Shown piece by piece: positions 1 through 6,234 of a DNA stretch of 6,371 bases. The first letter of the stretch is position 1. Each line of letters begins with the position of its first letter. Origin of the DNA: JASFTV01 sp050050615 (GTDB lineage: Bacteria > Desulfobacterota > DSM-4660 > Desulfatiglandales > HGW-15). A program made the translations under genes and the position numbers. The notes beneath the pieces are model-generated. The model ran no database searches and was not told the origin of the DNA. It saw only the letters and a list, made by a program, of their open reading frames with translations. The stretch lies in contig JASFTV010000200.1 of NCBI GenBank assembly GCA_050050615.1, positions 1 to 6,371 on the forward strand, in the 5' to 3' direction.

Positions 1-659
1 TAGGCGATACCTTGATCCCGGACATAGGTTGTCCAGACAGGCTGGAGCCCGGCCTGGCGGGCGCCCATGATATCGGGCTCAAGGTCATCACCGACGTAAA
101 GGATTTGATTCTTGGGCACTCCCAGTTCTTCAATCAGCTTGCGAAAGACCAGGGGATGAGGTTTGCGGTAACCCAACGCTCCGGATATGAGAACCACATC
201 AAAGAAAGGGGTGAGACCAACCCGATCAATGATCTCATTTGCAGCAGGAGGGTGGGTGAAATTGGAGAGCAAACCGAGGCGGAATGGTCCTTTTAAGGTC
301 TCAAGCATTTCGCCGGTGCCGGGTATGAGATGGCAGGAATCGAAAAAGGCTGAGAAATAGGCCTCGACCGCCAGAGCGACCCGGGCGTCGTCAGGCGGAA
401 CATCATATCCGTGGCTTTGTAGTGCCGCACTGATCCAGAAGCGATTGTGCGTCTCTCTGCCGTCACTACGGCATTCTTCCAAAAAACGCAGGGCGGCTTG
501 GACGTGGGCCTCCTTAAATGGCTTGTCCTCAATCGCAAACCCGCTCTGCCGGAGGCTAGAGATCAGCCTTTTATTGGCCTCTCGAAGGGTTTCGGGCTCT
601 ACAGTGATCAGGGTGTTGAACAGGTCAAACCCTATAGCTTTGATGTGATCAAAATTCAT
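1..659 (-). CDS. HAD-superfamily hydrolase, C-terminus cut by window edge
   Basis: Reading the minus strand from an ATG at 659-657 gives 219 uninterrupted codons running off the left edge. All four HAD motifs are visible. Motif I is FDLFNTL, with nucleophile Asp12. Motif II is LLSNF, with Ser132. Motif III is the Lys in YRKPHP (Lys166). Motif IV is VGDDLEPD, with Asp191, Asp192 and Asp196. An alpha-helical cap of about 100 residues lies between motifs I and II, as in C1-cap members (phosphoglycolate phosphatase, YjjG or haloacid dehalogenase types). The second motif-I Asp, the usual general acid/base of phosphatases, is Phe14 here, as in some haloacid-dehalogenase-like members, so the substrate cannot be named. 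Related proteins are about 220-245 residues, so only a short tail is missing. The Shine-Dalgarno sequence is weak (GAAGA a few bases upstream). The gene is divergent from the 2TM gene. The fold is secure; the reaction is unknown. Confidence 0.9.
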   Translation of the reverse strand, partial: MNFDHIKAIGFDLFNTLITVEPETLREANKRLISSLRQSGFAIEDKPFKEAHVQAALRFLEECRSDGRETHNRFWISAALQSHGYDVPPDDARVALAVEAYFSAFFDSCHLIPGTGEMLETLKGPFRLGLLSNFTHPPAANEIIDRVGLTPFFDVVLISGALGYRKPHPLVFRKLIEELGVPKNQILYVGDDLEPDIMGARQAGLQPVWTTYVRDQGIA

Positions 660-789
660 GGCGCATCTTCATAGCCGAATGAAAATGGAAATTCAAGTCT
701 CAAATTCCAGGAGGGGGTAAGGAAGGCCTTAAACGTCGTCGTTTCTGGGCATGAAGCTATATAAAGGAAGCGCTTTTGAGGGGGCAGGT
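660..789. promoter_or_regulatory. divergent intergenic region
   Basis: These bases separate the divergent HAD and 2TM genes and should hold promoters for both, but I see no confident -35/-10 pair on either strand. Small structures are present: an 8-base palindrome AAGGCCTT at 723-730, directly followed by an inverted repeat AAACG/CGTTT (731-735 and 740-744, four-base loop). An AGGAGG-like stretch at 709-714 has no start codon at usable distance. Regulatory function is inferred only from position. Confidence 0.3.
778..784 (+). promoter_or_regulatory. ribosome binding site of the 2TM gene
   Basis: GAGGGGG sits five bases before the ATG at 790. The in-frame ATG at 751 has no comparable purine-rich sequence upstream, and its 13 extra residues do not resemble the family N-terminus. 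This decides the start in favour of 790. Confidence 0.6.
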
Positions 790-1071
790 ATGGAAGAGCA
801 AGAGACTTACCAGAGGGCCAAAAGGAGGGTAGAGGCTAAGATCGGATTTTACATCCACCTTGGGGCCTACCTGGGCATGAATATCGTGCTGCTGATTATC
901 AACCTCGTGGTAACGCCCGGATATCTCTGGGTGAAATGGCCTATCATCGGATGGGGCATCGGTGTCCTCTTCCACGGCTTGGGCGTCTTCGTTTTTTCCA
1001 AGGGATTCTCATTCAAAGAGCGAATGATTGAAAAGGAACTGCGGAAAGAATCTATGAAAAAGCTATACTAG
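790..1071 (+). CDS. 2TM-domain small membrane protein
   Basis: This is a 93-residue protein with two predicted membrane helices, at about residues 22-43 (starting IHLGAYLGMNIVLLI) and 51-70 (PIIGWGIGVLFHGLGVFVFS). A charged N-terminal helix (QRAKRRVEAKIGFYIH) precedes them and a highly charged tail (KERMIEKELRKESMKK) follows. This order, with the R-V-x-x-K-x-G-F-Y-x-H lead and the W-P-x-x-G-W-G-I-G-x-x-x-H segment, matches the 2TM domain family (PF13239). That family is found alone or fused to sensor kinases and regulators, and its molecular function is not established. I start it at 790 because of the ribosome binding site; an in-frame ATG at 751 would add 13 residues. The stop is only 35 bases before the oxidoreductase start, so the two are probably co-transcribed. 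A role as a membrane partner of that enzyme is possible but unsupported. Confidence 0.8.
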   Translation: MEEQETYQRAKRRVEAKIGFYIHLGAYLGMNIVLLIINLVVTPGYLWVKWPIIGWGIGVLFHGLGVFVFSKGFSFKERMIEKELRKESMKKLY

Positions 1072-1096
1072 ATTTCGATTTATTTTGGGCACCAGT

Positions 1097-1102
1097 GAGG
1101 AG
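1097..1102 (+). promoter_or_regulatory. ribosome binding site of the molybdopterin oxidoreductase
   Basis: GAGGAG lies four bases upstream of the ATG at 1107. An in-frame GTG at 1095 overlaps this site and has no Shine-Dalgarno sequence of its own, so ATG 1107 is preferred. The spacing is on the short side. Confidence 0.55.
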
Positions 1103-1106
1103 AACG

Positions 1107-3086
1107 ATGAAAAAGGCATTCACAGTATGTGCAAGAGACTGCTATGACACCTGCTTCGCCGTAGCAGAGACTGATGACACAGGAAGGGTGGTTTCTTTAA
1201 GGGGCGAATCAGAAAATACCATCACCCAGGGTTTCACTTGCCCGAGGGGGAACAAGGATGCTGAAAGACTGTATAGCAACAGGGTCCTTACACCCCAATT
1301 GAGGTCAGGTTCCAAGCCGGGCAGGGCGTTTGAGAAACGAACTCCCGCCGAGACACTTGATCTCGTCGCCCAGAGACTTGGGGATGCCATGAAGAAGTGG
1401 GGCCCCGAAAAGGTCCTATTGCTGGATTACTCCGGGAATATGGGTTTGCTGGCGAGTGCATTCCCCAAACGCCTGTGGAACGCTATTGGCGCTTCAAGAA
1501 CGGATTACACCATCTGCGCCCAGTCCGGACGTGCCGGTTTGTCTCTTCACTACGGCCTGGGCTACGGCATTCAACCGGAGGAACTCTCCAATAAGAAGCT
1601 TGCCATATATTGGGGCTTTAATCCGTTGGTCAGCGCTCCTCACATCTGGGCCCTTTCGTTGAAGGCGAGACGCGAGCTCAACGGGAAAGTCGTCGTTATC
1701 GACCCCCGCCGAAGTGAAAGCGCATCTCAGGCAGATCTCTGGATACGCCCAAAACCAGGGAGCGATGTCGCGCTTACATACGGCATTGCAAGGTACCTTA
1801 TCCAGAACGGTCTGGCCGATCTTGATTTTATCAAAGCATGGACCCATGGTTTCGAGGCGTATGAAAGTGAAGCCATGACATGGACGCCCGAGCGTGTCGA
1901 AGAAGCGACAGGCGTGGATTGGGCATCTGTCGAGAGACTGGGGGCTGCATACGCGGAACTGACGCCAAATGCCATGACCATAGGGATTGGGTTCCAGAAA
2001 TCGATTCAAGGCGCTGAAGCGGTCCGGGCAACATCATTGCTGCCGGCCCTTTTGGGACAGCACAGGGGGTTTTTTTACACCAATGCACCAGGATATTTGG
2101 TTGACCATGGCTACCTGATTGGAAAACCCTTCATGACGAGATCGCCACAAGTTGTGAGCCAGGTTGCCCTCAGTGATTACGTCGCTCGAGGAGATTACAA
2201 GTTCATTTACGTTTACGGCATGAACCCGGTGCTAACGCTTCCGAATCAAAAGGCGTTTAGAGAGGGCCTTTGCAGGGAGGACGTTTTTGTGGTGGTTCAT
2301 GAAACGCACTGGACAGAGACGTGCGGCTTTGCGGATGTTGTTCTCCCGGCCCAGACATACCTCGAGAAGGAGGACATCGTCATTCCATGGTCCCATTGGT
2401 ATACACGAAAGTCACAGAAGGCCGTGGCCCCTCTAGGTGAAAGCATGCACGAGGTAGATGTGATGGTTGAAATCTCCAAGAGACTCGGTTTGAGAGAAGC
2501 CTGGCTCTATGAGGATCCGTGGAAGGCGATTGAGAAATCCCTGGAAGATGCGCTGGAGACGGGAAGTTTCAATGACTTGGTAGAAGGGCGAACAGTCAAG
2601 CTCAAGTACAGGGACAGAAATGAGTACCAAACTCCAAGCGGGAAAATCGAGTTTTCCTCCAGGCTCGCTGAGGAGAAAGGTTATCCTGGTCTGCCGAATC
2701 AAATCTCTCCTAAACTTGAAGAGGGGGAATATCTTCTTTTGAACAGCTCTGATCGCAAGTACACGCACACACAATTTCAAGAGGTCTACGGTCCGATCCC
2801 GGCCGTCGTCAAAATGAATCCTGATGATGCGCGCCAGCTCGGTGCACGGGATGATGAGGTCGTCACGTTATTCAACGACCTTGGGAGGACAGCCGTACGG
2901 GTGAAGGTGTCTGATAGCGTTCCTGTGGGCGTGCTCTGGTCGCCTAAGCAATTCCCGGGGCTAGAGGGAGAACCGCAAAACATTTTGACGCGGAGCCGCC
3001 CTCAGCAGATTGGTGGGGGTTCTGTTTACAACTCGACGACTGTTCGCCTGCAAATCGGAAAACAGATGCAAGCCAAGGTTCCATAA
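1107..3086 (+). CDS. molybdopterin-dependent oxidoreductase with N-terminal 4Fe-4S site
   Basis: This 659-residue protein belongs to the DMSO reductase/formate dehydrogenase (MopB) superfamily. Near the N-terminus Cys8, Cys12, Cys16 and Cys45 form a C-x3-C-x3-C-x28-C cluster ending in GFTCPRG, the usual 4Fe-4S binding site. The catalytic region follows, including WGFNPL and VVVIDPRRSE, which contact the pterin cofactor. From about residue 540 comes the C-terminal molybdopterin-dinucleotide-binding beta-barrel domain (EYLLLNSSDRKYTHTQF onward). By position in the motif TICAQSGRAGL, Cys137 is the likely Mo/W ligand where formate dehydrogenases carry Cys or Sec; this is inferred from motif alignment. 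There is no twin-arginine signal, so the enzyme should be cytoplasmic. It resembles uncharacterised family members often annotated as formate-dehydrogenase-like or anaerobic dehydrogenase. No electron-transfer subunit is adjacent, only the 2TM gene upstream. The superfamily is certain; the substrate is unknown. Confidence 0.95.
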   Translation: MKKAFTVCARDCYDTCFAVAETDDTGRVVSLRGESENTITQGFTCPRGNKDAERLYSNRVLTPQLRSGSKPGRAFEKRTPAETLDLVAQRLGDAMKKWGPEKVLLLDYSGNMGLLASAFPKRLWNAIGASRTDYTICAQSGRAGLSLHYGLGYGIQPEELSNKKLAIYWGFNPLVSAPHIWALSLKARRELNGKVVVIDPRRSESASQADLWIRPKPGSDVALTYGIARYLIQNGLADLDFIKAWTHGFEAYESEAMTWTPERVEEATGVDWASVERLGAAYAELTPNAMTIGIGFQKSIQGAEAVRATSLLPALLGQHRGFFYTNAPGYLVDHGYLIGKPFMTRSPQVVSQVALSDYVARGDYKFIYVYGMNPVLTLPNQKAFREGLCREDVFVVVHETHWTETCGFADVVLPAQTYLEKEDIVIPWSHWYTRKSQKAVAPLGESMHEVDVMVEISKRLGLREAWLYEDPWKAIEKSLEDALETGSFNDLVEGRTVKLKYRDRNEYQTPSGKIEFSSRLAEEKGYPGLPNQISPKLEEGEYLLLNSSDRKYTHTQFQEVYGPIPAVVKMNPDDARQLGARDDEVVTLFNDLGRTAVRVKVSDSVPVGVLWSPKQFPGLEGEPQNILTRSRPQQIGGGSVYNSTTVRLQIGKQMQAKVP

Positions 3087-3447
3087 GCCGGGATTTAATG
3101 TTCATGCTGGATGTGCGGTGCTAAACAGAATTTCGAAGGAAGCGGGATTTGAGCGATATTAAAGCCATAAAACAAGCATGGTTCAAAAGCCTTCTGGCGA
3201 GTGTATACGGCGTTGAAGCCCTTGGTCATCCCGTCGACGTGGTGACGTAGCTGGCCAATAAACTCTCAGAATTTGACCGGGTCACTGAAAAGGGTTTTCT
3301 TTGTTGAGCCGGGTGAGGGGCTGAATGTCTGTTTCTCAAATCTTGGGAGCGTGCAGTTCGCTGTGACGCACTGATCATTCTGAGTGCTCATTCTTGTCCT
3401 GACTTTTTCAGCTCGCGGACGGCAGGAGATTTTCCAAGGAGGAGTTC
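3087..3447. other. gene-free stretch between oxidoreductase and ankyrin gene
   Basis: These 361 bases contain no gene I can support. No T-run hairpin terminator follows the oxidoreductase stop. On the minus strand a frame is open from 3265 down to a stop at 3097-3095, with an internal ATG at 3229 that would give 44 residues. It includes a protein-like phrase (GMTKGFNAVYTRQKAFEP) but has no ribosome binding site and no family I recognise. The interval 3160-3300 could be a degraded element, but that is a guess. The ribosome binding site of the next gene lies at the right end. Confidence 0.4.
3436..3442 (+). promoter_or_regulatory. ribosome binding site of the DUF4124-ankyrin gene
   Basis: AAGGAGG is placed five bases before the ATG at 3448, a near-perfect Shine-Dalgarno sequence that fixes the start exactly where the signal peptide begins. 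Confidence 0.75.
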
Positions 3448-3981
3448 ATGCGTCTTCGACATTTTTTTTGTCTTGTCATTGTGACTGCCTTCTGGATTGC
3501 CAATATCTGCTCCGCTCAGATTTACAGGTACACGAACGAAAAGGGTGTACCCTGTTTCACGGATGATATAGATAAGGTGCCGGAAGAGCAGCGACCGGAT
3601 GTAAAATCAACCCCGAAGTCCAGCCAGCCAGCCCACAAATCCGGGAAAGCGGGCAGGAAAACCGGGTCCAAGCCGCCTCAAAAGGCCAGGATTGATCATC
3701 TATCAAAGCAATTGTTGTCGAGAGCAGGGATAGGAGATGTAGATACTGTCAGAAGGCTTTTGGAAAGAGGCGCAGACGTCCATATCAGGGATAGGCACGG
3801 TGAGACAGCTCTGATGAAAGCGGCACGCCACGGCAATTACCCGGTTGCCAACCTGCTTATCGAGCATGGTGCCGACATTCATGCAAAGGATGCGACAGGC
3901 TCTACAGCCTTGAGCTATGCAAAAAGCTTCGGACAGAAAGAGATGGTAGAGCTTCTGAAAAGACACGGTGCAATGGAATAG
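3448..3981 (+). CDS. secreted DUF4124 protein with C-terminal ankyrin repeats
   Basis: This 177-residue protein has a clear three-part plan. Residues 1-23 are a Sec-type signal peptide: basic MRLRHF, a hydrophobic core, and probable cleavage after CSA before Gln24. Cys21 does not sit in a lipobox. Residues 24-50 (QIYRYTNEKGVPCFTDD onward) match the DUF4124 domain, whose hallmark is a Y-R-W/Y-x-x-x-x-G-x-x-x-F-x-D pattern right after the signal peptide. Residues 51-82 are a basic, Ser/Pro/Lys-rich linker. Residues about 86-177 hold roughly three ankyrin repeats; the middle one (HGETALMKAARHGNYPVANL, then LIEHGADIHAKD) is nearly canonical and the last is short. Ankyrin repeats mediate protein binding, so an extracytoplasmic (periplasmic in a Gram-negative) binding protein is likely; no enzyme motif is visible. 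Neighbours give no functional clue. The partner is unknown. Confidence 0.9.
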   Translation: MRLRHFFCLVIVTAFWIANICSAQIYRYTNEKGVPCFTDDIDKVPEEQRPDVKSTPKSSQPAHKSGKAGRKTGSKPPQKARIDHLSKQLLSRAGIGDVDTVRRLLERGADVHIRDRHGETALMKAARHGNYPVANLLIEHGADIHAKDATGSTALSYAKSFGQKEMVELLKRHGAME

Positions 3982-4059
3982 GGCCTATCACTTCTTTTGA
4001 CCAAGTCTTCATAGCATTGGGAATGCTTAAGTGGGGTCCCGGATGCTTTGAACTTTGTA

Positions 4060-4067
4060 AAGGAGGT
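4060..4067 (+). promoter_or_regulatory. ribosome binding site of the DoxX gene
   Basis: AAGGAGGT, a full-length match to the anti-Shine-Dalgarno sequence, lies eight bases before the ATG at 4076. It overlaps the second copy of an 8-base direct repeat GGTCCCGG (4035-4042 and 4065-4072). Confidence 0.8.
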
Positions 4068-4075
4068 CCCGGTAA

Positions 4076-4540
4076 ATGTACAAAGAGTTTGTGAAAACAG
4101 ACAGGAGTCCTGCTCAACTAATCATCAGAATTGCGTTGGGTGTGGTGATGTTTCCACATGGTGCCCAGAAGGTCTTTGGATGGTTTGGCGGCGCGGGTTA
4201 TGCAAAGACGATCGAGGCATTTGCCGGTATGGGGTTTCCGGCATGGACCACAGTCGTCCTGATGGTCACGGAAACCTTGGGAGCCGTCCTGCTGATCTTG
4301 GGGTTTCTTACGAGAGTATGGGCTATGGGGATCGGGATTGCCATGACCATATGCATGTTCATGAATCATGTGCAGCACGGCTTTTTTATGAATTGGTTCG
4401 GTCAACAAAAGGGAGAGGGTTTCGAATACCATATTTTGGTCCTGGGAATCGTCCTTGCACTGATCATCCGGGGAGGGGGCGTATTCTCCATGGACAGAAA
4501 ACTGCTGCCCGACACCTACAGGTTTGGCTATGGCCGGTAG
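4076..4540 (+). CDS. DoxX-family integral membrane protein
   Basis: This 154-residue protein has four predicted membrane helices, at about 15-32, 57-77, 82-99 and 118-136, typical of the DoxX family (PF07681). Family marks are the first-helix RIALGVVMFPHGAQKVFG, the second-helix Glu66 in ETLGAVLLILGFLTR, and the C-terminal GGGVFSMDR (G-x-G-x-x-S-x-D in most members). Length is normal for the family. DoxX was named for the small subunit of a thiosulfate:quinone oxidoreductase in Acidianus, but most bacterial relatives are of unknown function and have been linked to redox or oxidative stress, so a quinone-related role here is only a possibility. It lies 94 bases after the ankyrin gene on the same strand and could share its transcript; no terminator with a T-run separates them. 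The family call is secure. Confidence 0.93.
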   Translation: MYKEFVKTDRSPAQLIIRIALGVVMFPHGAQKVFGWFGGAGYAKTIEAFAGMGFPAWTTVVLMVTETLGAVLLILGFLTRVWAMGIGIAMTICMFMNHVQHGFFMNWFGQQKGEGFEYHILVLGIVLALIIRGGGVFSMDRKLLPDTYRFGYGR

Positions 4541-4629
4541 GGCGACCATATTGCAGGAGATAAAGGGAACGCCTCATCATTGTGATTTGGATAGGTTGTT
4601 TGTGTTACAAAATACTAGGAGGTATTGTG
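4541..4629. other. short gap with ribosome binding site
   Basis: Eighty-nine bases lie between the DoxX stop and the DUF169-like frame. Its right end carries AGGAGGT at 4617-4623, six bases before the ATG at 4630. An in-frame GTG at 4582 would add 16 residues but has no Shine-Dalgarno sequence. No convincing promoter or terminator was seen. Confidence 0.45.
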
Positions 4630-4782
4630 ATGGAAAAATGGATTGAGCAGGGCAAAAAGATAAGGGCATTGGTAAACACAGCGACCTTTCCCGTGGCCGT
4701 AAGCTTTCTCCAAGATGCATCACAAATCCCCGCATCTGATATTTTCAAGTCTGAAAAACTTCAACGATTAAAGAAACGTTAA
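4630..4782 (+). pseudogene. truncated N-terminal fragment of a DUF169-like protein
   Basis: This 50-residue frame starts MEKWIEQGKKIRALV and continues NTATFPVAVSFLQDASQIPA. The P-V-A-V-x-F-L core followed by acidic residues and I-P resembles the opening of DUF169 proteins (normally over 200 residues; typically L-x-x-P-V-A-V-K-F near the start). After about residue 36 the resemblance stops: a lysine-rich tail (FKSEKLQRLKKR) ends at a stop codon, and none of the conserved downstream DUF169 body, including its cysteine-containing segment, appears in any frame of the following bases before the next gene. A strong ribosome binding site suggests it was, or still is, translated. I read it as a gene whose body was removed by deletion or rearrangement; a genuine small protein is the alternative. 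It lies 46 bases upstream of the SHMT-like gene. The DUF169 match is by motif memory only. Confidence 0.55.
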
Positions 4783-4828
4783 AGGGTGACTCTCCTTAAA
4801 CAGATGTTCAGGACTCTGAGGTAAAGCC

Positions 4829-6091
4829 ATGATGGAAGCACTTCGCATTGTGGATCCAGAGATAGCGGCAGCGATAGAGCAGGAGATTGTCCAACAGGGT
4901 ATGACCATAGAACTGAATGCCGCAACAAATTTATGCAGCCGTGCCGTCCTGGAAGCCCAAGGAAATCTGTTTGCTTACAAGACGCTGGAAGGCTATCCAG
5001 GAAGCCGGTTCCATGGGGGGCACCATCAGGTGGATGTGGTGGAAAACCTTGCCATTGAGCGGGCAAAGAAGCTATTTGGTGCCGAACACGCCAACATCCA
5101 GCCTCACTGCGGGGTGAATGCCAACCTCGCAGTCTACTTTGCCGTACTGAAGCCGGGAGATTACATCTTGGGCATGGACCTCGCCATGGGAGGACACCTC
5201 TCACACGGGCATAAGGCGACATTTAGCGGGAAATTCCTGAAGTCTTTTTCTTATGGCGTCGATCCTCAAAAAGAGTTGATCGATTATGATCAGGTACATC
5301 GCATCGCTCGGACAGAGCGCCCCAAAATGATCATATGTGGCGGAAGTGCATATCCCAGAATCATTGATTTTGCGCGGTTTCGATCCATCGCTGACGAGGT
5401 CGGAGCCTACCTCTTGGCCGATATCGCACACATCGCTGGCCTCGTGGCCGGGGAGGCATATCCCTCACCCGTTCCCTACGCCGATTTTGTCACCTTCACC
5501 ACTTACAAGACACTCAGAGGGAGCAGGGGAGGGACAATCTTATGCAAAAAGGATTACGCGCCAAAAATCGATAGAGGCGTCTTTCCTGGCATACAGGGAT
5601 CCATGCACGTTCACCTCATGGCGGGCAAGGCGGTGACCTTCAAACTCGCATCAACGGCCTCATTCAAGGCTTATGCCCGCCAGGTGATTGAGAATGCCAG
5701 GGGACTCGCTAAAGCGCTGCAGGATCGAAATTACCGTATCGTCACGGGAGGCACGGACACCCATATAGTACTCATTGATCTGAGAACGACCCGCCTGACG
5801 GGCGCAGAGGCGCAGGCCCGCCTGGAAGAGGCAGGGATCATCTGTAACAAGAATAGTATTCCATTTGATACCCGTAGTCCAGAGTTGAGCAGCGGCGTAC
5901 GAATCGGAACCTCTGCGGTCACGACGAGGGGATTTCGCGAGCCTGAAATGGTGGCGCTCGCGGAGATGATTGATGCGCTCCTCTGTGGCAACGACATCCG
6001 GAAGCAAATGATCGAGGTGAAGCAAAGGGTCAAGGAACTGTGCCGGCGTTTTCCGCTTCCTATGGACCACAGGGAGATGGGGGCCCTTTGA
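4829..6091 (+). CDS. serine hydroxymethyltransferase-like PLP enzyme, divergent active site
   Basis: This 420-residue, full-length fold-type I PLP enzyme is clearly of the SHMT (GlyA) family (PF00464). SHMT makes glycine and methylene-tetrahydrofolate from serine in the cytoplasm. Conserved features, with E. coli GlyA numbers in brackets, are: Glu54 in EGYPG [57], QPHCG, His123 in GGHLSHG [126], Asp198 and His201 in ADIAHIAG [200, 203], Schiff-base Lys227 in TTYKTLRG [229], VFPGIQG, GGTDTH, and Arg358 in SGVRIGT [363]. Residues normally near-invariant differ: Ala32 [Ser35], Thr33 [Glu36], Thr52 [Tyr55], Phe61 and His62 [Tyr64, Tyr65], and Tyr226 [His228]. These touch the substrate, the PLP phosphate or the neighbouring subunit, so the enzyme may act on another amino acid or by aldolase or transaldolase chemistry; that is inference. 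GAGGT at 4818-4822 supports ATG 4829; the adjacent ATG at 4832 is also usable. It follows the DUF169 fragment by 46 bases. Confidence 0.93.
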   Translation: MMEALRIVDPEIAAAIEQEIVQQGMTIELNAATNLCSRAVLEAQGNLFAYKTLEGYPGSRFHGGHHQVDVVENLAIERAKKLFGAEHANIQPHCGVNANLAVYFAVLKPGDYILGMDLAMGGHLSHGHKATFSGKFLKSFSYGVDPQKELIDYDQVHRIARTERPKMIICGGSAYPRIIDFARFRSIADEVGAYLLADIAHIAGLVAGEAYPSPVPYADFVTFTTYKTLRGSRGGTILCKKDYAPKIDRGVFPGIQGSMHVHLMAGKAVTFKLASTASFKAYARQVIENARGLAKALQDRNYRIVTGGTDTHIVLIDLRTTRLTGAEAQARLEEAGIICNKNSIPFDTRSPELSSGVRIGTSAVTTRGFREPEMVALAEMIDALLCGNDIRKQMIEVKQRVKELCRRFPLPMDHREMGAL

Positions 6092-6234
6092 ACCTGTCAG
6101 TCGCCTTTCCATCCTCCTTATCCGGGTATAGAACGGTTTATTGCTGTCCAAAAACGAATCAGTGCTTCGTGCGAGTCATGGGGGTCTCTTTTCAAAAACG
6201 AAGGGCATCGAGGAACAGTTATGCAAAAAGGGTA

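Noticed and set aside
12..296. Plus-strand open frame of 94 codons at the left edge
   Set aside because: It lies wholly antisense to the HAD gene, whose motifs are clear, and the product shows no family features.
709..718. Strong AGGAGGGGGT purine stretch upstream of the 2TM gene
   Set aside because: No start codon occurs at a workable distance; the 2TM start at 790 has its own site.
1494..2009. Minus-strand open frame of 171 codons inside the oxidoreductase gene
   Set aside because: It is the antisense shadow of a long, well-conserved gene; composition and lack of motifs argue against coding.
3273..3301. TTGACC at 3273-3278 as a -35 box for the ankyrin gene
   Set aside because: No acceptable -10 hexamer occurs 16-18 bases downstream.
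3997..4027. TTGACC at 3997-4002 as a -35 box for the DoxX gene
   Set aside because: The bases at proper spacing (around GAATGC) match the -10 consensus poorly.
4013..4028. Hairpin AGCATT/AATGCT after the ankyrin gene as an intrinsic terminator
   Set aside because: The stem is short and AT-rich, and no T-run follows.
4048..4563. Plus-strand frame of 171 codons over the DoxX gene in another frame
   Set aside because: The DoxX frame has the ribosome binding site, membrane helices and family motifs; this one is rich in Cys, Arg and Gly with no pattern.
6104..6122. Antisense AAGGAGG near the SHMT-like stop
   Set aside because: It resembles a Shine-Dalgarno sequence on the minus strand, but the following frame only shadows the SHMT-like gene.
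5660..6151. Minus-strand frame of 163 codons over the end of the SHMT-like gene, preceded by other frames
   Set aside because: It is antisense to conserved SHMT sequence and the product is Arg-rich without recognisable motifs.
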